A stretch of DNA of 49,188 bases from Marivita sp. (GTDB lineage: Bacteria; Pseudomonadota; Alphaproteobacteria; Rhodobacterales; Rhodobacteraceae): NCBI RefSeq assembly GCF_017643905.1, contig NZ_JAEPMO010000009.1:1-49188 (forward strand), given 5' to 3'. Of the stretch, positions 16,416 to 24,805 are shown one piece after another (the first letter of the stretch is position 1; every line of letters starts with the position of its first letter). Under the pieces are notes generated by a model, which was not told where the DNA came from, did not search any database, and saw only the letters and a program-made list of their open reading frames with translations. Both the position numbers and the translations under genes were made by a program.

Positions 16416-17812
16416 GCGCCCGCCGTCTTCTCGACAAGCTTTGGGAAAGCCACGAAATCCTGCGCCGCGAAGACGGGACAAGCCTTCTGTGGGTCGACCG
16501 CCATCTGGTCCACGAAGGCTCGCACCACGCCTTTGCCAAGATCGTAGAGCGGGGTGTGCCGGTGGCGGAACCTGGCCTGACCTTTGGTGTGGCCGATCAC
16601 TACGCGCCGACGCGCGGTGCGCCTGCGACGGACGCGATTGCGCGGATGATCGCGACGCTGGCGGCAAACACCGAGAAGCATGGGATCACCTGCTTTGGCC
16701 TCGACGATCCGCGTCAGGGCATTGTGCATGTGATCGGACCGGAGCAGGGGCTGACGCTCCCGGGGCTGCTGATCAATTGCGGTGACAGCCATACGTCCAC
16801 CCACGGGGCTTTCGGGGCCCTGGCCTTTGGCATCGGCGCGACCGAAGTGGCCCACGTGCTGGCGACGCAGACGGTCTGGCAGAAGAAGCCCAAGGCGATG
16901 CGGATTAACGTGACCGGGCGGCTTGGGCCGGGAGTTGGCGCTAAGGATCTTGCTCTCGCTTGGATTGCCAAGCTGGGCGCGGATGGCGCGCGGGGGCATG
17001 CCATCGAATATACCGGGCCTGCGGTGCGCTACTTATCGATGGAAGGGCGCATGACGCTTTGCAACCTCTCCATCGAAGGTGGAGCCCGGTTCGGGATGAT
17101 CGCGCCGGATGAGACTACCTTTGCCTATGTCAAAGGGCGTCCCTTCGCGCCCAGCGGAGACGATTGGGATCGGGCAGTCGACCTTTGGTCCGAACTGCCG
17201 TCGGACGCGGATGCGAAGTTCGAAACCGAAGTGACGATGGACGCGTCCGAGATCGCGCCCATCGTGACGTGGGGCACAACGCCGGAAGACGCGTTGCCGG
17301 TGACAGCCACCATTCCCGACCCCGCACGCATGCAAGGCAGCGCCGCGGAACGCGCGCGCAATGCGCTGGACTACATGGGCCTGACACCGGGTCGCAAGCT
17401 GACCGAGATCGCTGTGGATCAGGTATTTATCGGATCCTGCACCAATGCCCGCATCGAAGACCTGCGTGCGGCGGCGGCGGTTCTGGCCGGGCGACGGGCC
17501 AAGGTTCCGGGGATCGTCTCACCCGGATCGCAACTGGTCAAAGCTCATGCCGAAGCCGAAGGTCTGGACCGCATCTTCATCGATGCAGGCCTTGATTGGG
17601 TCGGGTCTAGCTGTTCGATGTGTGTTGCGATGAACGGCGACCTTGTAGAGCCGGGCAAGCGATGCGCCTCGACCACCAACCGCAATTTCCGAGGGCGTCA
17701 AGGGCGCGGGGCGCGGACGCATCTCATGTCGCCCGCGATGGTGGCGGCAGCGGCGGTGACGGGGCATCTGACCGATGTGCGTGAGCTTCTGAAAGAGCGG
17801 GAGGTCGCATGA
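16412..17812 (+). CDS. Aconitase-family hydratase, large (LeuC-like) subunit
   Basis: The start is the ATG at 16412 (MSARRLLDKLWESHEI), overlapping the regulator stop. The 466-aa protein keeps the three Fe-S cysteines, in GSCTNARIEDLRA (about C343) and SSCSMCVAMNGD (about C401 and C404), and has LeuC length. It differs from leucine-pathway LeuC around the substrate region: LVHEGSHHAFAKI and FGVADHYAPTRG replace the usual HEVTSPQAF and TMDHNVPT. No leuA or leuB is near. Family members with other roles include dimethylmaleate, maleate, citraconate and homoaconitate hydratases. With the dimethylmalate-lyase-like gene on the other arm, hydration of a maleate-type or methyl-substituted acid is likelier than isopropylmalate isomerisation. 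Confidence 0.8.
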   Translation: MSARRLLDKLWESHEILRREDGTSLLWVDRHLVHEGSHHAFAKIVERGVPVAEPGLTFGVADHYAPTRGAPATDAIARMIATLAANTEKHGITCFGLDDPRQGIVHVIGPEQGLTLPGLLINCGDSHTSTHGAFGALAFGIGATEVAHVLATQTVWQKKPKAMRINVTGRLGPGVGAKDLALAWIAKLGADGARGHAIEYTGPAVRYLSMEGRMTLCNLSIEGGARFGMIAPDETTFAYVKGRPFAPSGDDWDRAVDLWSELPSDADAKFETEVTMDASEIAPIVTWGTTPEDALPVTATIPDPARMQGSAAERARNALDYMGLTPGRKLTEIAVDQVFIGSCTNARIEDLRAAAAVLAGRRAKVPGIVSPGSQLVKAHAEAEGLDRIFIDAGLDWVGSSCSMCVAMNGDLVEPGKRCASTTNRNFRGRQGRGARTHLMSPAMVAAAAVTGHLTDVRELLKEREVA

Positions 17813-18456
17813 GCGGATGGCGCAAACATAGCGGTCTTGCCGTCGCTTTGGACCGCGAGAACGTGGACACGGATCAGTTGATCCCCGCGCGGTTCATGTC
17901 CACGCCCCGGTCTGCAGGCTATGGCGATTTCCTGCTGCACGACATGCGCAAGGACAGCAACGGCACACCTGTGCCCGACTTCCCACTGAACGTCGTTCCG
18001 AACGCCAGCGTCCTGATCTCACGCCGGAATTTCGGTAGCGGGTCGTCGCGCGAGGCGGCGGTTTATGCACTGGTCGATTTCGGCATCCGCGTCGTCATCG
18101 CCCCCAGCTTTGGCGACATCTTCGCGAGCAACTCGGTAAACAACGGCCTTCTGCCCGCCCGCGTTTCAGAGGCAGAGGTCGATGCGGCCATGGCCACCTT
18201 GGCGGTCGGCGCAAAAGAGGTGACGGTTGACCTGACCGACAAGACAATTCGTCTGGGCAACACCACAATCGAGTTCACGCTGGATGATGTCTGGCAGCAG
18301 AAACTTATCAACGGTTGGGACGATATCGACCTGACCCAAAACCACCAACAGGCCATCTTGGCATTCCGCGCGCAACACGTGGCGGGCATGCCGTGGGCCA
18401 TACCAGTCCAACAGAACGACTTCAGGAGCGCGGGGCGGGACACCGTTTCGCAGTAA
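17809..18456 (+). CDS. Aconitase-family hydratase, small (LeuD-like) subunit
   Basis: The 215-aa swivel-domain subunit carries ENVDTDQLIPARFM, the substrate-binding loop NFGSGSSREAAVYALVDFGIRVVIAPSFGDIFASNSVNNGLLP, and a typical C-terminal tail. LeuD of leucine synthesis has NFGCGSSREHAPWAL; here C becomes S and HAPW becomes AAVY. Swivel loops of this kind determine the substrate side chain, so this fits a different acid. It overlaps the large subunit gene by four bases and forms a heterodimer with it. The TRAP binding-protein gene follows after 41 bases with a strong AGGAGG site. Confidence 0.8.
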   Translation: MSGWRKHSGLAVALDRENVDTDQLIPARFMSTPRSAGYGDFLLHDMRKDSNGTPVPDFPLNVVPNASVLISRRNFGSGSSREAAVYALVDFGIRVVIAPSFGDIFASNSVNNGLLPARVSEAEVDAAMATLAVGAKEVTVDLTDKTIRLGNTTIEFTLDDVWQQKLINGWDDIDLTQNHQQAILAFRAQHVAGMPWAIPVQQNDFRSAGRDTVSQ

Positions 18457-18497
18457 CACAGGCCATGACAGGCCGAAGGGTGTAGGAGGAACTATCC

Positions 18498-19511
18498 ATG
18501 ACTATCAATCTTTTGAAAGGCTGCGTCGCCGGTGGCGTCATGCTGGGTACAGTGGCGCAGGCGCAGGAAACGATCACGGCGGTGCACGCGTTTCCCGAAA
18601 CGCTGATCTACACGCAAAGCTTTCTGTCCTTCGTGGACAAGGTGAATGCGGCGGGTGAAGGCGTGATCCAGATCGAAGTGCGCGGCGGCCCCGAAGCCAT
18701 CGGCATGTTCCAGCAACCCGACGCGGTACGCGACGGCATCGTGGACATGGTCTATACGCCGGGATCGTTTTACGGCGGCGCGCTGCCCGAGAAAGATGCG
18801 CTTGTGGCGTCGAACCTGACAGCGGTCGAGACTCGCGAAAACGGCGGGATCGAACTGATCGACCGTATCCATCAGGAACGCATGGGCCTCAAGTATCTCG
18901 GCTGGTTCGACAGCGGTGTTTGCTACAACCTCTGGACCCGCGATGAGCCGTCCTTTGACGCGGATGGCAACCTCGAAGTGGACGGCCTGCGCCTGCGCGG
19001 CAACGCAGTCTACAACGCGTTCTTCACCAACTACCTTCAGGCTCAGGTGATCGACCTGCCGACAGGCGAAGTCTACTCGGCGCTTCAGAACGGCGTGGTG
19101 GACGCGACCGGCTGGACCCAGATCGGTCTGATCGACCTCAAGTGGAACGAATTCCTGAACTACCGGATCGAACCCTGCTTCTTCTCGACTGACCTTGGGG
19201 TGATCGTGAACCAGGAAACATGGGACGGGCTGAGCGACGAGGCCAAGACCATCCTTCAGGACACCGCAATCCAGCACGAGATCGACAGCGTGAACGCGCT
19301 GCGCACCAAGCGGGACGAAGATTTCGCTGCGCTTGATGCTGCTGGGATGAAGGTCGTCTCGCTCGAAGGGGAGGCGAAAGCCAACTACCTTGCCGCTGCC
19401 CGTGAAACCACATGGGCGCGTATGAAAGAACTGATGGAAGCCGAGCCGCAGTCGGTGGCGAGCTATGACGATCTGATCGCGAAGTTCTACGATCCGGCCG
19501 CAGACAACTAA
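18498..19511 (+). CDS. TRAP transporter substrate-binding protein, DctP family
   Basis: The 337-aa protein starts after TAGGAGGAACTATCC with a short signal peptide (LKGCVAGGVMLGTVAQA) and cleavage before QETITA. The mature part is DctP-type: a TaxHxFP-like start (AVHAFPETLIYTQSF), EVRGGPEAIGMFQQPDAVRDGIVDM, LRLRGNAVYNAF in place of the conserved K-R helix, and LPTGEVYSALQNGVVDATGW. These proteins bind carboxylate compounds through a conserved Arg, so the ligand is probably an organic acid. It is co-transcribed with the hydratase genes, and hence likely imports the pathway's acid substrate. An antisense ORF of almost the same extent is a shadow. Confidence 0.85.
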   Translation: MTINLLKGCVAGGVMLGTVAQAQETITAVHAFPETLIYTQSFLSFVDKVNAAGEGVIQIEVRGGPEAIGMFQQPDAVRDGIVDMVYTPGSFYGGALPEKDALVASNLTAVETRENGGIELIDRIHQERMGLKYLGWFDSGVCYNLWTRDEPSFDADGNLEVDGLRLRGNAVYNAFFTNYLQAQVIDLPTGEVYSALQNGVVDATGWTQIGLIDLKWNEFLNYRIEPCFFSTDLGVIVNQETWDGLSDEAKTILQDTAIQHEIDSVNALRTKRDEDFAALDAAGMKVVSLEGEAKANYLAAARETTWARMKELMEAEPQSVASYDDLIAKFYDPAADN

Positions 19512-19519
19512 GACCAAAG

Positions 19520-19543
19520 GGCCGGGTGTTTGGACTCCCGGCC
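19520..19543 (+). other. Intra-operon hairpin between dctP and dctQ
   Basis: GGCCGGG-tgtttggact-CCCGGCC forms a perfect 7-bp stem eight bases after the dctP stop, without a good U-tract. Its position mirrors the hairpin after the Liv binding-protein gene and probably keeps the binding protein more abundant than the membrane subunits. It also argues against the GTG start at 19526 listed in the track for dctQ. Confidence 0.5.
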
Positions 19544-19567
19544 GACCTTTCTGAATCGGATGACCCC

Positions 19568-20074
19568 ATGCGCGCCGTGATCCGCGTCTATGACGCTCTG
19601 CTTTACACGATGGCTTTCATCGCAGCCGTGACGCTGGTCTGGCTGATGGTGTCGGTGGTGGTGTCCGTGCTGATGCGCAATCTGGGGCTTCAGCCCTTTG
19701 CATGGCTGTTCACGTCAGCCGAATACGGCATTCTTTACATGACCATGCTCGGCGCGCCGTGGCTGGTGCGCGAAAAGGGGCATGTGCATATCGAACTGGT
19801 CACCGCCGCCCTGCCGCCTGCCTTGCGACGCTTCGTGAGCCGAATGGTGGCGGCACTATGTGTGCTGGTCTGCGTGATTCTTGCTTGGTACGGGCTGCAG
19901 CTTTTCCTGACCAATATCGAGCGCAACAACTACGATGTGCGCGCCTATTACTATCCCCGTTGGCTGCTGACCGTGACCTTTCCCATCGCCTTTTCGGTGA
20001 TGGCGATCGAATTCTCGCGGTTCGTGTTCGGGTCTGACCTCATGCACTCGGGTGAAGCGGGGATTCACGAATAA
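19568..20074 (+). CDS. TRAP transporter small membrane subunit, DctQ family
   Basis: The chosen start is the ATG at 19568 (MRAVIRVYDALLYTMAFIAAV), giving 168 aa; the upstream GTG lies in the hairpin. Four hydrophobic segments are visible, with the family block FTSAEYGILYMTMLGAPWLVREKGHVHIELV between the second and third, typical of DctQ. It forms the membrane complex with DctM and uses an ion gradient to import the ligand delivered by DctP. Its stop overlaps the DctM start (TAATG). Confidence 0.85.
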   Translation: MRAVIRVYDALLYTMAFIAAVTLVWLMVSVVVSVLMRNLGLQPFAWLFTSAEYGILYMTMLGAPWLVREKGHVHIELVTAALPPALRRFVSRMVAALCVLVCVILAWYGLQLFLTNIERNNYDVRAYYYPRWLLTVTFPIAFSVMAIEFSRFVFGSDLMHSGEAGIHE

Positions 20075-21384
20075 TGGAATGGTTCGAAGCGCTTGGTCTG
20101 CTGGTTGGCAGCATCATGCTCCTTATGGCGATCGGCATGCCCGTCGCGCTGGCTTTCCTTGCCGCCAATATCATCGGCGCATGGGTGTTCATGGGGGGCG
20201 ACCGTGGGGTTGTCGCGCTCTTGAACAACGGGTGGGGCGCGCTGACAATCTTTGCGCTGGTGCCGATCCCGCTGTTCCTGCTCATGGGCGAGATCTTTTT
20301 CCAGACGGGCTTGGGCAGTCGCATGTTCTCTGCCATCGACAAGCTGCTGGGGCGGCTGCCGGGGCGTCTGAGCTATGTCACCGTTCTGGGCGGCACCGGG
20401 TTTTCGACGCTGTCTGGATCGTCGATGGGATCTACCGCGCTGCTCGGGTCATTGATGGTGCCCGAGATGAACCGCCGCGGCTACAAGAGCCACATGTCCA
20501 TTGGTCCGATCCTTGGGACTGGCGGCCTGGCGATCATCATTCCACCCTCTGCGCTGGCGGTGCTGCTGGCGACACTGGCCAAGATCGACGTAGGCGCGTT
20601 GCTGATCGCGGGCGTGATCCCCGGTCTGATCCTTGCCGGCTTTTACGTTGCGACAATCTACATCCAGACCCGGATCGACCCCGAAGCGGCTCCCGCCTAT
20701 GACGTGGAGCCGATGACCGCTGGCGAAAAAATCGGCATTCTGATGCGCGACGTGGTGCCGATGATCGGTCTGATGGTGGTCATTGTCATCATGATGATCA
20801 ACGGCATCGTCACCCCTTCGGAAGCCGCTGCATTTGGGGCGCTGGGCGTGCTGATCCTTGCCGCGCTGTATCGCTGTCTGACATGGGACTCGATCAAGAA
20901 ATCCGTCCGTGGCGCGCTGCGTGTGACCCTGATGGCCTATCTGATCGTTTTCGGGTCCGCGACCTTCAGCCAGCTTCTGGCTTTTTCCGGGGCGTCGAAA
21001 GGCCTGATTAACTGGGCGACAGGTTTTGACCTCGACCCGACGCTGATGCTCTTGGTGATGTTCGGGGTGCTCCTGCTTCTTGGCATGTTCATGGAGCAGA
21101 TCTCGATCATGCTACTGACCGTGCCGATCTTTTTCCCGCTCGCGCAGACGCTGGGATTCGATCCGATCTGGTTCGGACTGATCATGCTCCTCTCGCTCGA
21201 GATTAGCTTTACGACGCCGCCGTTTGGTCTGCTGCTTTTCGTGATGAAGGGCGTGGCCCCGCCAAATACGACGATGCGCGAGATCTACCGCGCCGCGTTT
21301 CCATTCATCCTGTGCTCGCTGATGGTCGTTGCGCTGCTGATCCTTTTCCCGCATCTGGCGACATGGTTGCCGGGACTCGGTTAG
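20074..21384 (+). CDS. TRAP transporter large membrane subunit, DctM family
   Basis: The 436-aa protein has about twelve membrane segments and the DctM landmarks GMPVALAFLAANIIGAWVF, LLMGEIFFQTGLG, FSTLSGSSMGSTALLGSLMVPEMNRRGY and IIIPPSALAVLLATLAKI. The C-terminal part shows FMEQISIMLLTVPIFFPLAQTLGFDPIWFGLIMLLSLEISFTTPPFGLLLFVMKG. It is the ion-coupled transport channel. It is the last gene of the plus arm; 218 non-coding bases follow. No strong terminator is obvious after it. Confidence 0.9.
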   Translation: MEWFEALGLLVGSIMLLMAIGMPVALAFLAANIIGAWVFMGGDRGVVALLNNGWGALTIFALVPIPLFLLMGEIFFQTGLGSRMFSAIDKLLGRLPGRLSYVTVLGGTGFSTLSGSSMGSTALLGSLMVPEMNRRGYKSHMSIGPILGTGGLAIIIPPSALAVLLATLAKIDVGALLIAGVIPGLILAGFYVATIYIQTRIDPEAAPAYDVEPMTAGEKIGILMRDVVPMIGLMVVIVIMMINGIVTPSEAAAFGALGVLILAALYRCLTWDSIKKSVRGALRVTLMAYLIVFGSATFSQLLAFSGASKGLINWATGFDLDPTLMLLVMFGVLLLLGMFMEQISIMLLTVPIFFPLAQTLGFDPIWFGLIMLLSLEISFTTPPFGLLLFVMKGVAPPNTTMREIYRAAFPFILCSLMVVALLILFPHLATWLPGLG

Positions 21385-21602
21385 AGGCGCTGGTCCTTCC
21401 CGAAAAGCAGAGTGCTGTTGGGCTGAACAAAGCACCGACGGCTGTACTTTTGGGCAACCGCAATCGGTGTTGTGAAGTTCCGGATGATCAGCAGGGACAT
21501 CAATCGTCTAATAAATGGGCATTTGGCAAGATTTTTGTGCGGTGAGGCGCGGGAAGCGTTGCTGTGCCTTGCACTCCGACCGGCGCTGCGCAAGCTTGAG
21601 CC
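21385..21602 (+). promoter_or_regulatory. Intergenic leader of the Anbu cluster with a weak sigma-54-like site
   Basis: These 218 bases separate the TRAP genes from the ATP-grasp gene. At 21523-21538 TTGGCAAGATTTTTGT has GG and G(T) at the spacing of -24/-12 promoters, but the second element reads TTTGT instead of TTGC, so it is only a partial match. No RBS better than a weak GAGCC precedes the ATG at 21603. Nothing else is seen. Confidence 0.25.
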
Positions 21603-23027
21603 ATGTCTGAACACTCTGTCTTCGATGAAATGTGGGGCCGTGATGCGCAGCTTCGCGCACCCTACCAAAATTTTTTCGATTGGTTCGATCAGGAAGATCC
21701 CAAGCGATTGCGCGCAAAAAACCGCGAGGCGGAAGACCTGTTCCGCCTGACGGGCATCACTTTCAACGTTTATGGACGATCCGAAGCCGAAGAGCGTCTG
21801 ATCCCCTTCGACATCATCCCGCGGATCATTTCAGGCTCCGAATGGGCCAAACTGTCTCGCGGGATCGAACAGCGGGTACGGGCGATCAACGCCTTTCTGC
21901 ATGACATCTACCATACCCAGGAAATCCTGAAGGCCGGGCGCATCCCGCGTGAGATGATCTCACAGAACGAAGCATTCCAGCCCAAGATGATCGGCGTCGA
22001 CGTGCCGGGCGGAGTCTATACCCATATCGTTGGCATCGACCTTGTCTGCACCGGACCGGGGGAGTTCTACGTTCTCGAAGACAACGCCCGCACCCCGTCG
22101 GGTGTGAGCTACATGCTCGAAAACCGGGAAACCATGTTGCAGATGTTCCCCGAACTTTTCTCGAAGAACCGGGTTCAACCCGTGCAGCAATACCCGATTG
22201 ACTTGCGTCGGTCGCTGGCCGCCTGCGCACCGAACATGACGGATGCAGAGCCAACCGTCGCCGTGCTGACACCGGGGATCTACAACTCGGCCTACTTCGA
22301 ACACGCGTTCCTTGCCGATCAGATGGGCGTCGAACTTGTCGAAGGGCATGACCTTCGCGTGGTGGACGGGCGTGTCGCGATGCGCACGACGAACGGGTAC
22401 AAACCCATCGACGTTCTGTATCGTCGCGTGGATGATGATTTCCTCGATCCGCTGAACTTCAATCCCGAAAGCCAGCTTGGTGTGCCAGGGATCATGGATG
22501 TCTACCGCGCCGGTGGGATCACCATCGCCAACGCGCCGGGCACTGGGATTTCCGACGACAAGGCGATCTATTCCTACATGCCGGAAATTGTCGAATTCTA
22601 TACTGGCGAACGGCCATTGCTGCAGAATGTCCCGACATGGCGGTGTTCGGAGCCCGACTCGCTGGCTCATGTCCTCGACAATCTTGAAGACCTTGTCGTG
22701 AAAGAGGTGCATGGGTCAGGCGGCTACGGCATGCTGATCGGTCCGACTGCGACGAAGAAAGAGATATCGGCTTTCCGCAAGAAGCTCAAAGCGCGTCCGA
22801 AAAACTATATCGCGCAACCCACGCTCAGCCTGTCCACTGTTCCGATTTTCGCCAAGGCGGGTCTGACCCCGCGCCATGTCGATCTGCGTCCCTATTTGCT
22901 GGTCAGCCCGGAAGGAATCAAGATCACGCCCGGTGGCCTGACGCGGGTAGCACTCAAGAAGGGGTCCTTGGTGGTGAACTCGTCGCAAGGCGGCGGCACG
23001 AAAGACACCTGGGTTCTGGAGGAATAG
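21603..23027 (+). CDS. Circularly permuted ATP-grasp protein of the Anbu cluster
   Basis: The 474-aa protein matches the circularly permuted ATP-grasp type 2 family (formerly DUF404/DUF407): an N-terminal block WFDQEDPKRL ... RLIPFDIIPRIISGSEWAKLSRGIEQRVRAINAFLHDIYH, FYVLEDNARTPSGVSYMLENRE, and the permuted glycine-rich loop VVKEVHGSGGYGMLIGP. ATP-grasp enzymes join carboxylates to amines or thiols, and this family is suspected of making a peptide-like modification. The gene starts the four-gene set with alpha-E, transglutaminase and Anbu that recurs across proteobacteria and cyanobacteria. The stop lies four bases before the alpha-E start, so the two are co-translated. Confidence 0.85.
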   Translation: MSEHSVFDEMWGRDAQLRAPYQNFFDWFDQEDPKRLRAKNREAEDLFRLTGITFNVYGRSEAEERLIPFDIIPRIISGSEWAKLSRGIEQRVRAINAFLHDIYHTQEILKAGRIPREMISQNEAFQPKMIGVDVPGGVYTHIVGIDLVCTGPGEFYVLEDNARTPSGVSYMLENRETMLQMFPELFSKNRVQPVQQYPIDLRRSLAACAPNMTDAEPTVAVLTPGIYNSAYFEHAFLADQMGVELVEGHDLRVVDGRVAMRTTNGYKPIDVLYRRVDDDFLDPLNFNPESQLGVPGIMDVYRAGGITIANAPGTGISDDKAIYSYMPEIVEFYTGERPLLQNVPTWRCSEPDSLAHVLDNLEDLVVKEVHGSGGYGMLIGPTATKKEISAFRKKLKARPKNYIAQPTLSLSTVPIFAKAGLTPRHVDLRPYLLVSPEGIKITPGGLTRVALKKGSLVVNSSQGGGTKDTWVLEE

Positions 23028-23031
23028 CGGC

Positions 23032-23973
23032 ATGCTGGGAAAAACCGCAAATGGCCTCTTCTGGATGTACCGTTACATGGAGAGGGCCGAGAACACCGCG
23101 CGTCTGATCGAAACGGGGCAACGGATTGCGCTGACACGGCTCAACCAAACCGATGACGAATGGGCTTCCGTGTTGCAGTCCGCCGATTGTCTCTATGGTT
23201 TTCGCGCAGCCCATGACGAGATGTCCCGCGATCTGGCCGTCGACTGGATGCTGCGCAGCAAGGACAACCCGTCGTCGATCCTGTCGAGCGTGAATGCCGC
23301 ACGTCAGAACGCGCGTCTGGTGCGGACGGCGATAACCGGCGAAGTCTGGGAGGCCGTGAACTCGGCTTACATGGCGCTGAAAACGGCACTGGCCCGTAAG
23401 GTATCAGAGCGCGATCTGCCCAGCACGTTGCGCCTGATCCGCCATCATGCGGCCTTGGTGCGCGGTGTGACCCACGGCACGATGCTGCGCAACGACATCT
23501 ACGACTTCGCGCGTCTGGGCACATTCCTGGAACGTGCGGACAACACCGCCCGTATCCTTGACGTGAAATACTATGTCCTGCTGCCGTCGGCGCGTGCCGT
23601 CGGAACGTCACTCGACAATGTGCAGTGGGAATCGATCCTGCGGTCTGTCTCGGCGCGCGGCGGGTTTCGCATGGAATACGGCGCAGGAGGTGGACCAAGA
23701 GAAATCGCTGCGTTCCTGATCCTTGACAAGCGTATGCCCCGGTCCCTTGCGTTCTGTGCGGGCAAGCTGAGTGACAACCTCAACTATCTGGCAAACGAGG
23801 AAGATGCAGGAGCGGCTTCCCGCGCACGGGTTGGTGCATTGGAAAACGGGCTGTTGTCCCAGAGTATTGATGATATCTTCGACTTCGGATTGCACGAGTT
23901 CCTCCAGAAAACCCTTGAGGAACTGTCAAGCATCTCGCGCCAGATCGAACAGGATTTCCGGTTTTATGCCTAG
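23032..23973 (+). CDS. Alpha-E domain protein of the Anbu cluster
   Basis: The 313-aa, largely helical protein begins MLGKTANGLFWMYRYMERAENTARLIETGQRIAL and repeats the motif later as YDFARLGTFLERADNTARILDVKYYVLL. These duplicated YxERAxNTAR blocks define the alpha-E (DUF403) domain. It has no known catalytic residues and is generally found beside, or fused to, the circularly permuted ATP-grasp protein. A partner or scaffold role is assumed. It ends 21 bases before the transglutaminase gene. Confidence 0.85.
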   Translation: MLGKTANGLFWMYRYMERAENTARLIETGQRIALTRLNQTDDEWASVLQSADCLYGFRAAHDEMSRDLAVDWMLRSKDNPSSILSSVNAARQNARLVRTAITGEVWEAVNSAYMALKTALARKVSERDLPSTLRLIRHHAALVRGVTHGTMLRNDIYDFARLGTFLERADNTARILDVKYYVLLPSARAVGTSLDNVQWESILRSVSARGGFRMEYGAGGGPREIAAFLILDKRMPRSLAFCAGKLSDNLNYLANEEDAGAASRARVGALENGLLSQSIDDIFDFGLHEFLQKTLEELSSISRQIEQDFRFYA

Positions 23974-23994
23974 GCCATACCAAGACTGCACGGC

Positions 23995-24792
23995 ATGCGC
24001 CTGAAGATCGACCACACGACGGTGTATCGGTTCGAAACGCCGGTGGTTTACGGTTTGCAGCAACTGCGCAAAACGCCGAAATCGTCGTACAATCAGTCAG
24101 TTCTTGGATGGGATACCCGCATTGAAGGTGGCCGCAAGGAAGTCACGTTTGAGGATCATCACCATAACACGACCGAACTGATCAGCTTTGATCCCAACAT
24201 TACCGAATTGTCGGTTTCAAGCGCGGGTGAGGTCGAGATCACGGACAACGCCGGTGTTCTGGGGCCGCATCACGGTATGACTCCACTCTGGCTTTATCAG
24301 ATGAACACATCCCTCACCGAAGCCGGACCGGGAACGCGGGCTCTGGTCAAGGGGATGACCGCCGACGCGGGGATATCTGAACTTCACGAGTTGTCCGATC
24401 GCATCCGCACGCAGGTGCCCTATACCCTCGGCGCGTCTGCCCCGGACTGGAGCGCGGAAGACGCAATCGCGGCAGGGCAGGGTGTGTGTCAGGACCACAC
24501 CCACATCATGATCGCCTGCGCCCGCGCGCTGAAACTGCCGACGCGCTATGCCAGTGGCTATCTGATGCTGAACGAAACTACGATCCAGGACGCGATGCAT
24601 GCCTGGGCCGAAGTGCATGTGGAAGGACTGGGTTGGGTCGGGTTCGATGTGTCGAACGGTGTTTCGCCTGACACACGCTATGTGCGCGTCGCAACAGGGC
24701 TGGACTATTCCGATGCTGCGCCGATAACTGGTACGCGGATTGGCGGAGTGAACGAAGAGTTGCACGTCAGCATCCACGTGGTTCAGCAGTAA
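23995..24792 (+). CDS. Transglutaminase-like cysteine protease family protein of the Anbu cluster
   Basis: The 265-aa protein starts MRLKIDHTTVYRFETPVVYGLQQLRKTP, the N-terminal bacterial transglutaminase-associated domain, followed by the papain-like core with the catalytic Cys in GVCQDHTHIMIACARAL (about C164), His in DAMHAWAEVHVEGLGWVGFD and Asp in the last of these. All three catalytic residues are present. No signal peptide is seen. Such proteins may cleave or form isopeptide bonds; in this cluster they are thought to act with the ATP-grasp protein on a common, still unknown peptide. The Anbu gene follows 13 bases later. Confidence 0.85.
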   Translation: MRLKIDHTTVYRFETPVVYGLQQLRKTPKSSYNQSVLGWDTRIEGGRKEVTFEDHHHNTTELISFDPNITELSVSSAGEVEITDNAGVLGPHHGMTPLWLYQMNTSLTEAGPGTRALVKGMTADAGISELHELSDRIRTQVPYTLGASAPDWSAEDAIAAGQGVCQDHTHIMIACARALKLPTRYASGYLMLNETTIQDAMHAWAEVHVEGLGWVGFDVSNGVSPDTRYVRVATGLDYSDAAPITGTRIGGVNEELHVSIHVVQQ

Positions 24793-24805
24793 AGGCACGC
24801 CTCAA

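Noticed and set aside
16412-18456. Annotation as leucine-pathway leuC/leuD
   Set aside because: The context lacks leuA and leuB, the substrate-binding loops differ and the genes lie in a catabolic operon under a GntR regulator.
18492-19517. Minus-strand ORF of 341 aa covering the whole dctP gene
   Set aside because: The plus strand has a signal peptide, DctP motifs and an AGGAGG site; the antisense frame has none and lies inside a plus-strand operon.
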